DNA from: Tolypeutes matacus
Lineage: Eukaryota; Chordata; Mammalia; Cingulata; Chlamyphoridae
NCBI GenBank assembly: GCA_026826555.1
Contig: JAKSZT010037307.1
Span: 401,476-465,475, forward strand
Direction: 5' to 3'
Length of the DNA: 64,000 bases
Below, in pieces: positions 1 to 12,843 of this stretch. Position 1 is the stretch's first letter; each line of letters starts with the position of its first letter. The notes beneath the pieces were generated by a model. It saw nothing but the letters and a program-made list of their open reading frames with translations. It did not search any database and had not been told where the DNA came from. A program made the position numbers and the translations under genes.

Positions 1-3000
1 ATATAAGGTATTCACAAACAAACAGAAACTAAGAGAGTTTGCAAAAAGAATCCACCTTTGCAGGAAATATTAAAGGAAGCCTTAGGACCTGAAAGAAAAA
101 GACAGGAGAGAGAGGCTTGGAGGAGAGTAAAGAAGAAAGAAAAGCAGAAAAGGTAACCAAAAGAGTAAAAAGAAAGACAAAAATAAGATGACATATGAAA
201 ACCAAAGAATAAAATGGAGAAAATATGTAGTGCATTTTCAGTAATATCATTGAATGTGAATGGATTAAATTCCCCAATCAAAAGATACAGGATGACAGAA
301 TGGATTAAAAAGCATGAGCCATCCATATGCTGCTTACAAGAAACTCATCTCAGACACAAGGATACAAGCCGGCTGAAAGTAAAAGGTTGGAAAAAAGATA
401 CTCCATGAGAATAGTAAATAGAAAAGACCAGGGGTAGCTATACTAATATCAGACAAAACAGACTTCAAATGCAAAAAAGTGATAAGAGATGCGGAAGGCC
501 ATTATATATTAATAAAAGGGACGATCCTCTGGAAGATATAACAGTCATAAATATCTACGCACCTAACCAGGGTGCCCCAAAATATATGAGACAAACTCTG
601 GCAAAACTGAAGGGAGAAATAGACATCTTTACAATAATCGTCGGGGACTTCAACACCTCTCTCACATCATTAGATATAACAACTAGACAGAAGATCAACA
701 AGGAAACAGAGAACTTAAACAATATGATAAACAAGTTAGACCTAACAGACATATACAGAACACTGCATCCAAATTCAGCGGATTATACATTCTTCTCAAG
801 TGCCCATGGATCTTTCTCCAGGATAGACCACATGTTAGGTCACAATACAGCTCTCAATAAATATAAAAAGATTGAAATTATACAAAGCACCTTCTCAGAT
901 CATAATGGAATGAAACTAGAAATCAGTAACAGACAGGAAAAAAGGAAATTTGCAAATGTGTGGAGACTGAACAACACACTCCTAAATATTCAGTGGGTCA
1001 AAGAAGAAATTGCAAGTGAAATCAGTAAATATATTGAGACAAATGAAAATGAGAACACAACATATCAAAACTTATGGGATACAGCAAAGGCAGTCTTGAG
1101 AGGGAAATTTATAGCCCTAAATGCCTATATTAAGAAACAAGAAAGAGCTAAACTCAAAGATTTAACTGAACAACTTGAGAAACTAGAGAAAGAACAGCAA
1201 ACCAATCCCAAAGCAAAAAGAAGGAAAGAAATAATAAAGATTAGAGCAGAAATAAATGAAAATTAGTACAGAAAAGCAATAGAGAAAATCAACAAAACCA
1301 AAAGCTGGTTCTTTGAGAAGATCAATAAAATTGACAAACCCCTCACTAGACTAACAAAGAAAAAAAGAGAGAAGATGCAAATAAATACAATCAGAAATGA
1401 AAGGGGGGAAATTACAAATGACCTCACAGAAATAAAAAGAATCATAAGAGGATATTATAAGAAACTCTATGCCAACAAACTAGACAACCTGGGTGAAATG
1501 GACAAATTTCTAGAAACTCATAACCTACCTACACTGACACAACAAGAAATACAAGAACTTAACAAACCAATCACAATTAAGGAGATTGAATCCGTCATCA
1601 AAAATCTCCCTGCAAAGAAAAGCCCAGGACCAGATGGCTTCACAGGTGAGTTCTACCAAGCATTTCTAAAAGAATTAACACCAATCCTGTTTAAACTCTT
1701 CCAAAAAATCTAAGAGGAGGGAAAATTACCCAACACATTTTATGAAGCCAACATCACCCTAATACCAAAGCCAGATAAAGATTCCACAAGAAAAGAAAAT
1801 TACAGACCAATCTCTCTCATGAACATAGATGCAAAAATTCTCAACAAAATACTTGCAAATCGAATCCAACAGCATATCAAAAGACTTATACATCACGACC
1901 AAGTGGGATTTATTCCTGGTATGCAAGGCTGGTTCAACATAAGAAAATCAATCAATGTAATACACCACATTAACAAGTTGAAGGAAAAAAACCACATGAT
2001 CATCTCAATAGATGCAGAAAAGGCATTTGACAAAAATCCAACATCCTTTTTTGATAAAAATACTTCAAAAGATAGGAATAAAAGGAAAATTCCTCAATAT
2101 GATAAAAGGCATATATGAAAAACCCAGAGCCAACATCATACTCAATGGGGAAAGGTTGAAAGCTTTCCCCCTAAGATCAGGAACAAGACAAGGATGTCCA
2201 CTGTCACCATTGTTATTCAACATTGTCCTAGAAGTTCTAGCTAGGGCAATTAGACAAGACAAAAAAATTAAAGGCGTCCAAATAAGAAAAGCGGAAGTAA
2301 AATTCTCACTGTTTGCAGATGACATGATCCTGTATTTAGAAAATCCTGAAGTATCCACAACAAAGCTACTTGAACTAATAAATGAGTTCAGCAAAGTGGC
2401 AGGATATAAGATCAACACGCAAAAATCAGTAATGTTTTTGTACACTAGTACTGAACAATCTGAGGAGGAAATCAGGAAGAAAATTCCATTTTCAATAGCA
2501 ACAAAAAGACTCAAATACCTAGGAGTTAATTTAACCGAGGAAGTACAGGACCTATATGCAGAAAACTACAAAACAATGCTAAAAGAAATTAAAAAAGACC
2601 TAAACAAATGGAAAGAAATTCTGTGTTCATGGATTGGAAGAATAAATATTGTGAAGATGTCAATCTTGCCCAAACTGATTCATAGATTCAATGCAATACC
2701 AATCAAAATCCCAACAGCTTACTTTACAGAATTAGAGAAGACAATTACCAAATTCATCTGGAAGGGTAAGTGCACCTGAATAGTCAAAAGTATTCTAAAA
2801 AAGAAGAGCAATGTGGGAGGAATTTCACTGCCTGACCTTGAAACATATTACAAAGCTACAGTGGTCAAAACAGCATGGTACTGGCATAAAGATAGACATA
2901 TCGATCAGTGGAATAGAATTGAGAATTCAGAAATAAACCTTCACCTATACAGTCAACTGTTTTTTGACAAACCTACCAAGCCCATGCTGATGGGAAAAAA

Positions 3001-4209
3001 CAGTCTCTTCAACAAATAGTGTTGGGAGAACTGGATATCTATAACCAAAAGAATGAAAGAGGACCCCTATCTCACCCCCTATACAAAAATCAACCCAAAA
3101 TGGATCAAAGATCTAAATATAAAAGCCAGGACCATAAAACTACTAGAAGAAAATGTAGGGAAACATCTTCAAGACCTTGTAGTAGGTGGTGGTTTCTTGG
3201 ACTTCACACCCAAAGCACGTGCAACAAAAGAAAAAGTAGATAAATGGGACCTCCTCAAAATTAAACACTTTTGCCCCTCACAGGACTTTCTCAGAAGGGT
3301 GAAAAGGCAGCCGACTCAATGGGAAAAAATATTTGGAAATCACATATCTGATAAGGGTTTAATATCCAGGATATATAAAGAGATGTTACAGCTCAACAAT
3401 AAAAAGACAAATGACCCAATTAAAAATGGGCCAAAGACTTGAATAGACATTTCTCTGAAGAAGAAATATAAATGGCAGAAAAACACATGAAGAAATGTTC
3501 AACATCACTCATGATTAGGGAAATGCAAAGCAAAACTACAATGAGATATCATTTCACACCTATCAGAATGGCCAGTATTAAAAAGACAGAGAACTACAAG
3601 TGTTGGAGAGGATGTGGAGAGATAGGAACACTTCTTCACTGTTGGTGGGAATGCAGGATGGTACAACCACTATGGAGGACTGTTTGGCAGTTCCTAAAGA
3701 AGTTGGATATAGACTTGCCACGTGACCCTGCAATACCACTACTGGGTATATACCCAGAAGAACTCAGAGCAATGACACAAACAGACATCTGCACACCAAT
3801 GTTCATAGCCACATTATTCATCATTGCCAAAAGTTGGAAACAACCCAGGTGTCCATCAACAGATGAATGGATAAACAAACTGTGGTCTATTCACACGATG
3901 GAATATTATGCAGCTGTAAGAAGAAATGAAGTCATAAAGCATATGGCAACATGGATGAATCTGGAGGACACTATGTTGAGTGAAGCAAGCCAGACACAAA
4001 AGGAGAAATACTGTATGAATGCATTACTATGAACCAGATATATTGTGTAATATATTGTTTGATTCAAAAAAAAAAAAAATTTACATGTATCCATTACATT
4101 TAATTGAGAAATGTATATATTTATTCATCTGTGTTTAATTTTTTGTTTTTAATTATGTTTTCAATTATTAAATGTACAAAATAAAGTTAAAAATATATAT
4201 ATATATTAG
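1..4209 (+). mobile_element. L1-A: decayed LINE-1, end of ORF1 through ORF2 and 3' UTR
   Basis: The element enters from the left edge in late ORF1 (about 1-155). An inter-ORF spacer and ORF2 (214-4032) follow, then a short 3' UTR ending acaaaataaagtt and an AT run at about 4209. Endonuclease motifs (SLNVNGLNSPIKR, GDFN, SDHNG), the reverse-transcriptase FADD box at 2312 and the C-terminal Cys/His cluster (CX3CX7HX4C, 3601-3657) are readable. It is inactive: ORF1 lacks one A relative to L1-B, ORF2 has frameshifts near 400 and 2030, and stops near 1265 and 1711. It is oriented antisense to RAD54L2. The same subfamily as L1-B, at roughly 94% identity by eye. Confidence 0.95.
214..4032 (+). pseudogene. 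L1-A ORF2 (endonuclease-reverse transcriptase), broken
   Basis: Pieces of one ORF2 appear in shifting frames: endonuclease N-terminus 214-408, rest of the endonuclease and linker 469-1266, linker 1375-1713, fingers 1819-2040, palm with FADD 2012-2779, thumb and C-terminal region 2813-3442, Cys/His region 3472-4032. Breaks are a frameshift near 400, a nonsense change at 1264-1266, a stop at 1711, a frameshift near 2030, a stop near 2777, and others downstream. No full protein can be made. Confidence 0.93.
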
Positions 4210-4417
4210 AGATATTTAATGTGATTACACACAAATCAGTCTCCTTAATGGCTACATGTGTATGTACAATAAATTATTTAATAATTTAAAAAAAAGACCA
4301 CTGAGTTTCATTTCCCTGCAGCAGCTACCACCCCTCATCCCCCAGCCTCGTGGTCAGCAGCAGTGGGGACTCGAGCTCCAGCTCCTGGCTCAGCTTGCTG
4401 GTACCAGGCTGGGACAT

Positions 4418-4507
4418 TTTTTTTACCAGGAGGTCCCGGGGATCGAACCCGGGTCCCTCCATATGGGAGACGGACGCCCAACCAGTTGAGCCACATCCGA
4501 CCCCTGG
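4418..4507 (-). mobile_element. Short tRNA-derived SINE (head plus A-tail)
   Basis: On the minus strand it reads ggatgtggctcaactggttg (A box) and gggttcgatccccgg (B box), then a short tail cctcctggtaaaaaaaa. It is flanked by a 10-bp duplication gctgggacat (4408-4417 and 4508-4517). This form has almost no body beyond the tRNA head. Confidence 0.9.
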
Positions 4508-4517
4508 GCTGGGACAT

Positions 4518-4798
4518 AAAGATCTAGTCCTCCAAACTCCAGGATCTGCGGTCTGAGAGCAGACCTTTGATCAGCTACTTCAAATCACTGAGGGCTGCTC
4601 TGATGGTGGCCATTGTTCCAAATTCCCTGAGGCAAAGGCAGCAGAAAAATCTTTTTTAAAAAAGCAGTTTTACTGAGATATATTCACATACCATACAACA
4701 GCAGAAGAATCTTAAAGTCAGTAATATTCCTTGAAACTACAGAAAACAGTTAAAGGGCTGCATTGACCTAGCAAGTGCTGAATTAAGAATAGAATAGT
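4518..4798. other. Intronic sequence without a gene
   Basis: No exon-like signal. The segment around 4660-4705 (ttactgagatatattcacat) resembles an old L1 tail on the minus strand. From about 4740 it grades into the host copy of the L1-like 3' end described next. Confidence 0.5.
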
Positions 4799-5206
4799 AC
4801 CATTGTGGCAGTGGATGTAGGCCATTTTAAATCAGCACACACCACTCGGAACTGAGTGGGAGAGAGTGTGGTCTACGATGTGAACTGTGGTCTAGGGTTG
4901 GTGGCAAGGCCCCAGGAGGTGTAAGTCCATTGAGGGTGGTGGGCCACACTTGTGGGAGATGTTTGTGTGGGATGTGGTGGGAGGTGTGGGAGGTGGGCAA
5001 CATGGGAATCCTGGTGGGTTCCGTGTAATATTTTAGGTAATCTAAGCACCTCTTAAAATATATTTATATATATATAAATAACATTTTTGTAAGCAAATGC
5101 ACATATATGCAAATATATTTATATATCATTTTACAAATATTGGTATGTATTGTGAAAATTTTGATTTTTACCCAGAATAAAAAATAAATTAAAAAAAAAA
5201 AAAAAG
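4799..5206 (+). mobile_element. L1-type 3'-UTR fragment nested in a second copy
   Basis: About 400 bp ending in an A15 run, with the 'gggagagagtgtggtctac ... gggaatcctggtggg' layout shared by the 3' ends at 7190-7384 and 55220-55620. The 11-bp string gaatagaatag occurs just before it (about 4786-4796) and just after its A-run (5207-5217). It is therefore a 5'-truncated insertion into a related 3' end that resumes at 5207. Confidence 0.75.
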
Positions 5207-5560
5207 AATAGAATAGATGTAACAGGGGGCAATTTGGAGGAGACCGAAGTGTTCTACATGATCTTGCTATGATGGATACAGGCCATGCTGAATTGCATCA
5301 AAGTTTATAAAAGTGTATGGTCCAAAATGTAAACCATAATGTAAACCATTTACCATGGTCGTAGCAATGTTTCAATATTTGTATATCAGTTGTAACAAAT
5401 GTACCATCCACATATACAATGTTATTAATAGGGGAAGGGGGAAAAGGGGGAGGATGTTGGGTTTATGGGAGACCCCTCTATTCTGTACGTGAGTTTTCTG
5501 TAACCTAAAACGTCTTTGAGGACAAGATGAAAAAGGAAAAAAAAAAAAAAAAAAAAAAAG
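5207..5560 (+). mobile_element. L1-type 3'-UTR fragment (host copy), poly(A) tail
   Basis: It resumes after the nested fragment with gatgtaacagggggcaattt and runs through 'aacaaatgtaccatccaca' and 'gtgagttttctgtaacctaa', a layout typical of mammalian L1 3' UTRs. It ends in an A22 run at 5538-5559. Confidence 0.75.
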
Positions 5561-5872
5561 ACACTGGGGGAATAAACAGAAGACAATATCACTGTACATA
5601 TAGGAAACAGATCTTACAGTGATGAAAGGGAAAATGTCAAAAAAATTTTTTTTTATATTTTTTCATTATTTTTTGTTATCCCAAATTTTTATTTTTAAAA
5701 AAAATTTTTGTATTTTATTTCTTATTTTTAAAACTATCATTATTCATTTTCTTATTAATTTTACTTGGTTATTTTATTGGCTTCAGTTTTGAAGAAGTTT
5801 TGGATCACAGAAAGGATACAACTGTAGCAGGGGAGGATCATTGGTGCTGGGTGTCAGTGACGGGGGATACAT
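5561..5872. other. AT-rich intronic stretch
   Basis: Contains A/T runs at 5640-5720. The part after about 5740 may be an upstream extension of the repeat that starts at 5873, but the second copy (31475) lacks it. No coding signal. Confidence 0.4.
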
Positions 5873-7384
5873 GGGAGGAAGCTCACCTGGGCATACATAT
5901 AAGACATATAAATGTGTTCAAATGTTCATGAGGCATTATCACACTGGGTGGGGATTCACACAATAACCAAAAGAATATCAAATTCCCATCCTGGGGAGCT
6001 CTGCCACATTCTCTAATAGATCAGCAAGAATCCCCCGAGTACAGGGGCAATGACTAGGGAAGGAGGATAGTCTACCGACAGGCCCTTGATATTGATGACT
6101 GTGCATATAAACCTTTACTCTTGAAATTGAAACTTAAGAGTACTAATTGAAACTCATTAGTATTATAGGGTGCCTAAGAGTTGCCTCCTGGGAGCTTCCT
6201 AGTTGCTCAAATGTGCCTCTCTCTAAGCCAAACTCAGCATATAAATACATTACCTTCCCCCCAGTGTGGGACATGATTCCTGGGGATGAGCCTCCCTGGC
6301 ACTGAGGGATTATTACCAAGCACCAACTAGCAATGCAGCTGGAAAAAGACCTTGACCAAAAGGAGGAAGAGGTAAAGATAAATGAGTTTATATGTCTAAG
6401 AGACTGCAAAGTGAGTCAGGAGGTCATTCCAGAGATTATGCTTATGCACATCTCAGCAGGATCTCTTTGACTGCCAAAGTAGATACTACCCCAAATAGCA
6501 GGGCTCCTGAGGGCTCTGAAGACATCCAGACACTATAGTCAGGGCAGATAGCTCAGGAGTTTGGTGCCCTGCCAGTGGGCCCTACTTTGGTATTTATGCT
6601 CCCCAGTGTGACAAAGTGGGACTCAGTGGTGGTTTCCCTACACATGGCTCTTCTGCCCTTCTATTTGAACCTATAATTAGTATTAGAGTTGGTAACTGTA
6701 CATCCAAGAGACTTAAATCTTTGGGCTGTCCATGTGCCAGCTGGGCCCTGAATCTCATCAGAGTTGCAACACCTATCTCCAGTTCATTGGTCTCACCCAG
6801 GACAACTAACATGGAGGTGATGATGGGACAACTACCATACCAAGGAACCGAGAGGGTCTACAACTGCAAGCAAGAGAGTCCCATCCATCAGCCCCATGGG
6901 ATCACTGCCCCCTCTCAATTAGAGGTGAACTGGACATCACCATCCCAGAATGCTCAGGATTGGGGAATGAACTTACTGGTATTCTACTATAGACTTATTG
7001 TGATTCTAGCAATGGAAGAAATTATATCAATGATGTGGAAGCAGTGGCCAATGGAGGTTCTGAGGGCAGGGAGAAGGAAAAACAGGTGTAACACGGGGGC
7101 ATTTTTGAGACTTGGGAATTGTCCTGAATGACACTGCAACGACAGATACAGGCCATTATAAATCTTGTTATAGCCTATAGAATTGTGTGGGAGAGAGAGT
7201 AAACTACAAAGTAAACTTTAATCCATGCTTAGTGGCAATGCTCCAAAATGTGTTCATCAATTGCAATGAATGTACCTAACTAATGAAGGATGTTGTTAAT
7301 GTGGGAAAATGAGGGAGGTGTGGGGAGTGGGGCATATGGGAATCCCCTATATTTTTTATGTGGCATTTGTATAATCTAAGTATA
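5873..7384 (+). repeat. Unclassified ~1.5-kb repeat, copy 1, with L1-like 3' end
   Basis: Homologous to 31475-32923 (copy 2) and in part to 54485-55690 (copy 3). It has no L1 ORF2. The 3' 250 bp has an L1-type 3' UTR layout and an A-rich tail. The long open frames in it (for example 6616-7131) are not L1 proteins and show no recognisable motif. About 6216-6880 is nearly identical to copy 2 while the flanks are about 91-92% identical. It is probably a LINE-mobilised non-autonomous element or the long 3' UTR of an L1 lineage. Confidence 0.7.
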
Positions 7385-7631
7385 ATAAAGAAAGAAAGAA
7401 GGGAAGAGGGAAGGGAGGAAAGGAAAAGGAAAAGGAAAAGGAAAAGGAAAAGGAAAGGAAAAGGAAAAGGAAAAGGAAAAGGAAAAGGAAAAGGAAAAGG
7501 AAAGGAAGGGAAGGGAAGGGAAGGGAAGGGAAGGGAAGGGAAGGGAAGGGAAGGGAAGGGAAGAGAAGAGAAGAGAAGAGAAGAGAAGAGAAGAGAAGAG
7601 AAGAGAAAAGAAAAAAGAAAAGAAAGAAAAC
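7385..7631. repeat. Polypurine microsatellite (aaaag/aaggg/aagag pentamers)
   Basis: About 247 bp with an almost pure A/G plus strand. Successive blocks are ggaaaa-type, gggaa-type and gagaa-type pentamers. It grew from the A-rich tail of the preceding repeat. Both strands give long but meaningless Lys/Arg/Gly or Phe/Pro/Leu reading frames. Confidence 0.95.
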
Positions 7632-8379
7632 GCAGTTGCAAAACCCATAGAAGAAGGTCCAGGCGCCCTTGCAGGGTGGATCAACACACAGGGTGGATCC
7701 CTGGTCCCAGAGGGAGCAAAATGGGCCCTGCGTGCCAGCTGGGGTGCATGTATGTCAGTGCCAATGTCTTGGGTGGAAGTTTGAGAGACTGAGCCAGGGT
7801 TCCTGTCCTAAGGGCAGAGAAGTCTCTTACAGACAGCTGGAACAGTGTGAGAAACAATTAAGTTGAAATGGCATGGGATAAAGGACAATCTACATTAAGT
7901 CACTTCAAAGAAGACCCAAGAAGGGGAGGAGGTCTGCTCTAAAAGAAGTAGAGGGGATGTTCACTCAGACTCCTGTGGACTATAAACTGGGAATTCCAGA
8001 GCAGACCCTGTACTTCCCATTTGCCTATATGATAGGAGGGCTAAGCTCTGGAGAACCACCACTCAAAGCAGAGATAGTTTGCAAAGAGTAAAAGATGCTT
8101 TTTGCTTTGGTTTGTTTATTAGTCCTGCATTCAAGAAACTCTCTGTCATATCACGAGATGGATACAAAATTAAGGGACAGTCCAAGGACTAAATTTTAAA
8201 ATATTCAAATGTACAGTGTGCAACAAAATATTACAAGGCAAACAAAAAAGCAGGAAATTATGGTTCATCCAAAGGAACAAGATAAAAATTCAGAAACTTT
8301 AAAACACTCATCCTCAACATGCTCAAGATAAAGGAAAACTCGGATATAGAAATAAAGGATAGGAAGAAAACAATGAATT

Positions 8380-9109
8380 AACAATATTGGAGTCTCTCCA
8401 GAGAAATACTGGAGTTGAAGAATACAATAACTGAAATTAAAAATTCTTTACACAGTTTCAATAGGAGATTGGAGGTGGCAGAAGAACTGAAATGATTCAA
8501 ACTGAGGAGCAGAAAGATAAAAGAATAGAAAAGAATGAACAGTGCCTAAGAGATCTGTGGGACACCATCAAGCATACCAACCACATTATGTGAGTCCCAG
8601 AAGGCGGAGAGAGAGAGGAGCAGAAGGAATATTAAAAAAAAAAAAATAAAAGTAGAAGACTTCTCAAATTTAAGACAAGACGTTAATAGCATACTCAAGA
8701 AGCCCAACAAACACCAAACAGGTAATTCAAACAGAACCATGCCCAGACCCAAACAGAACCATGCCCAGACACACAGTAATCAAATTGTCCAATGCCAAGG
8801 ACAAAGAAAGTTCTGAAAGCTGCAAGAAAAAAAGCGACAAATTATGTACAAGGGGACCTGAAGATCAACTGTGGATTTCTCATCAGAAACCATGGACAGA
8901 CAAGAAAGCAGTGGGATGAATTCTTTAAAGTGCTGAAAGAAAACAATTGTCAACCAAGAATTTTATATCCAGCAAGATTTTCTTTCAGAAATGAGGGAGA
9001 GATAAAGACATTCCCAGATAAACAAAACCTGAGGGAATTTGTCACCACAAAACCTCCCTTACAAGCAATTCTAAAGGAAGTACTTCAGACTGAAAGAAAA
9101 GGAAACTAG
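8380..9109 (+). pseudogene. L1-C ORF1 remnant
   Basis: The C-terminal part is open at 8792-9109: ...KATNYVQGDLK, then the RNA-binding C-terminal domain pattern RKQWDEFFKVLKENNCQPRI, ending ERKGN. Upstream the frame is broken. ORF1p is the L1 RNA-binding chaperone; this copy is not intact. Confidence 0.85.
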
Positions 9110-9562
9110 ACAGTGGATCTAAGCAGCATAAAGAAATAAAGAACTTCAGTAAAGGTAACCATAGAGGTAATTATAAATATCAATAATATTGTTTTCTTTG
9201 TTATGCAACTCAACTTCTTGCTTCACACAGGCACTAAACTGTAAATTCATAAAAAGTATGATAAATGGATGGTTTTGGACATACAAAGATATAATTTGTA
9301 ACAAAAGTACAAAAACAGGTGGGGGAATGAAGGGATATAGGCAGTGTACAAAATGCATATGTTATTTGAAGATAAGTTGGTATCAAATCAGGTATGATTG
9401 TAATAGCTATAGGATGTTAAATTTTAACCACATGACTTTTAAACACAAAATAGCAAAATTGCAAAAGAAAGCCCTGCATTATCAGTAGCTACTTTACATG
9501 TAGATAGATTAAACTCCCTGGCGAAAAAGGCAGAAATTGACTGAATGGATAAAAACACATGA

Positions 9563-9739
9563 CACAGCCAGGTGTGCACTAGGGACCACAGTTAGTGGTA
9601 GTGGTATCTCATAATCGCTGGCAAGTGTTCCACAACAGTGTGATGTGTTGGTTGAGGGGTGTTGTATGGGAGTTCTGCACATTTGCACTATTGTAAGTTC
9701 ACAACTTCTCTAATAAAAAAATATATATATTTTTAAAAA
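9563..9739 (+). mobile_element. Short L1 3'-end fragment inserted in L1-C ORF2
   Basis: 177 bp unlike ORF2, ending gttcacaacttctctaataa followed by an A/T-rich tail, in the middle of the endonuclease region. ORF2 resumes at about 9740 (tcatatgacccaactatatg). An imperfect catgac/catatgac duplication flanks it. Assignment as an old L1 3' UTR rests on the terminal sequence only. Confidence 0.6.
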
Positions 9740-11883
9740 GTCATATGACCCAACTATATGCTGTTTATAAGAGACTCATCTTAAGTTCAAAGACATAAAA
9801 GTAGGTTGAAAATGAAAGGATGGAAAAAAATATACCATGCAAGTAGTACCCGACAGAGAGCTGAGGTAGCTACACTATATCAGAAAAAATAGGCTTTAAA
9901 AGTCAAAAACTGATACAAGGGACAAAGAGAGTCACTATACACTGCTAAAGGGGTCAATTAAACAAGAAGATATAACAATTATAAATATATATACACCTAA
10001 CAGGAGAAACTCAAAACATATGAAGCAAATATTGACAGATTTAAAGGGAGAATAGCAGTTCTACATTAATAGTAGGATATTTCAATCCTACTATTTCCTG
10101 ACCTTAGAGGGAAAGCTTTCAGTCTTTCACCATTTATAACATTTCACCACTTCTAATAATGGAGAGAACATCTAGACAGAAGATCAATAAGGAAATAGAA
10201 GACATGAAGATACTCTAAACCAGCTAGACCTAACAGCCATATATAGAATACTTCACTCAACAGCAGTAGAATACACATTCTTTTCTAGTGCACATGGATC
10301 ATTCTCCAGGATAGAGCATATGTTAAGTCCTAAAACAAGTTTCAGTAAATTCAAAAATATTGAAATTATACAATGTATCTTCTCTAACCACAATGGAATG
10401 AAGCTAGAAATCTATAAGAGAAAGAAATGGAAAAATAACATATATGTGCAATTAAATAAAGTACTCTTAAAAAGCCTATTGGTCAAAGAGGAACTCAGAA
10501 GGGAAATTAGGATATATCATTAACCAGATGAAAAAGAAAACACAACATACTAAAACTTATGGAATGCAGCAAAGGCAGTACTGAGAGGGAAATTTATAAC
10601 TCTAAATGCTTATATTAAAAAAGAAGAAAGTTCTCAAATTACAGACCTTACCTCAAAACTAGAGGATCTAGAAAAAGAACTAAACCCAAAGCAAGCAGAA
10701 GGAAGGAAATAACAAAGATTAGAGTGGAGATATATGAGATAGAGAATAAAAATATGAGAATCTACAAAACCAAAAGTTAGTTCTTTGAAAAGATCAATAA
10801 AATTGACAAGCTTTTAAGATACACAAAGAAAAAAAGAGAGAGGACACAAATAACTGAAATCTGAAATGAAAATGGGGGCATTATTACTGACCCCACAAAA
10901 ATGAAAAGAACAATTATACATCAACAAATTGAACAGCCTAGATGAAATGGACAAATACCTAGAACACACAAACTACTAAACTGACTCAAGAAGAAACAGA
11001 ATATCTCAACAAACCAATAACTAGTAAAGAGACTGAATCAGTAATCATAAACCTCCGAAGAAAGAAAAGCCCAGGACCAGATGGCTTCACAGGTGAATTT
11101 TACCAAACTTTCCAAGAAGAATTAACACTTATCCTGCTCAAAGTCTTCCAAAAAAATTGAAGAGGCGGGAACACTCCCTAACTCATTCTATGAGGCCAAC
11201 ATCACCCTCACACCAAAGCCTGATAAACATTCCACAAGAAAAGAAAACTACAGACCAATATTCCTTATGAATATAGATGCAAAAATCCTCACCTGCAGAA
11301 GGTTCTGCGACCTTGCTTCTGCAAACCAAAACCAACAGCTCATCAACAGAATTCCACACCATGATCAAGTGGGATTCATCCCGGGTATGCAAGTTGGTTC
11401 GACATAAGAAAATCTGTACGTGTAATACACCACCTTAACAGAACAAAGCGGGAAGAAACCCACAATCATCTCAATGCAGAAAAGGCATAACAGCAAAATC
11501 CATCATGCCTTCTTGATTAAAGTACTTAGAAAACTAGGAAACTTCCTCAACATGATAAAGGGCATCTATGAAAAACACATCGCTAAAATCATACTCAATG
11601 GTGAAAGACTGAAAGCTTTCCCTCTAAGATCAGGAACAAGACAAGTATGCCCAACTATCACCACTGCTATTCAACACTGTACAAAGAAGTTCTTGCCAGA
11701 GCAATTAGGCAAGAAAAAGAAAATAAAGGCATCCAAATTGGAAAGGAAGAAGTACAACTTTTCCTATTTGCAGATGGCATATCCTATACACTGAAAATCC
11801 CGAAAAATCCACAACAAAGCTCCTAGAGCTAAAAGCGAATTCAGCGAAGTGTTTGAGCGATACTCAAAAATCAAGAGTTTCTA

Positions 11884-12009
11884 CTTTTATTTTTATTTTT
11901 ATTTTATTTTATTTTATTTTATTTATTTTTGGAGGTACCAGGGCTGGAGATTGAACCTGGACCTCATATGTGGGAAACCGGTGCTCAACCACTGAGCTAC
12001 ACCGGCTCC
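11884..12009 (-). mobile_element. tRNA-derived SINE in L1-C ORF2
   Basis: Minus-strand head gggagccggtgtagctcagt with B box ggttcaatctcc and a (taaaa)n tail visible as (tttta)n at 11884-11932. An imperfect agtttcta duplication flanks it. It belongs to the 'tagctcagtggttgagc' subtype also seen at 41018, 48778, 55358 and 57117. Confidence 0.85.
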
Positions 12010-12796
12010 CAGTAGTGTTTCTATATACTAGTAATGAACAACATGAAGAAGAAATCAAGAAAAAAATTCCATTTATAATAGCACCAGAAAAATGAAATAT
12101 CTATGAATGAATCTAACCAAGAATATAAAGGACATGTACACAGAAAATGACAAAACATTGCTAAAAGAAATCAAAGATGACCTAAATAAATGGAAAGCCA
12201 TTCCATGTTCATGCATGAGAAGGCTAAATATTGTTAAGATGCCAATTCTACCCAAAGTGATTTACAGTTTCAATGTAATCCCAATCACAATCCCAACAGC
12301 CTTCTTTGAGAAATGAAAAGGCCAATCCTTGAATTTATATGGAAGGATAAGGGGTCCCAAATAGCCAAAGCCATCTTGAAAAACAAACAAAGTTGGAGGA
12401 CTCACACTTCTCAATTTAAAAATTATTACAAAGCCATAGTAATCAAAAAAGCATGGTTCTAGCACAAGGGCCATATAGACCAGTGGAATCAAACTAAGGG
12501 TTCAGAAATCAACCCTCACATTTATGGCCAACTGATTTTAGACAAGAATGTCAAGCCTGCTCAATGGGGAAAGAATGGTCTCTTCAACAAATGATGCTGA
12601 GAAAACTGGATGTCCATGTGTAAAAGAATGAAAGTGGACCCCTACCACATACCATATACAAAAATCAACTCAAAATGTATCAAAGTCCTAAAGATAAGAG
12701 CCAGACCTATAAAATAAACTCCTAGAAGAAAATGTAGGGAAGCATCTCCAGGACATTGTGTTAGCCAATGGGTTCTTAGGCATTACACCCAAAGCA

Positions 12797-12843
12797 CAAG
12801 CAACAACAACAACAACAACAACATAAAAAAAAAAAAAAAAAAA
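12797..12843. repeat. (caa)n and poly(A) within L1-C ORF2
   Basis: A run of (caa) units followed by an 18-base A run, interrupting the ORF2 C-terminal region. A simple-sequence expansion. Confidence 0.9.

Noticed and set aside
1..4209. L1-A as an active element
   Set aside because: The ORF1 frame is shifted and ORF2 carries several stops and frameshifts.
6594..7131. Long overlapping frames on both strands in repeat copy 1, conserved in copy 2
   Set aside because: The conservation extends to all positions, including synonymous and opposite-strand frames, because the DNA is nearly identical there. It reflects copying, not protein selection.
7276..7792. Long reading frames rich in Lys/Arg/Gly (plus) and Phe/Pro/Leu/Ser (minus)
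   Set aside because: They are translations of the purine pentamer microsatellite and have no codon or domain evidence.
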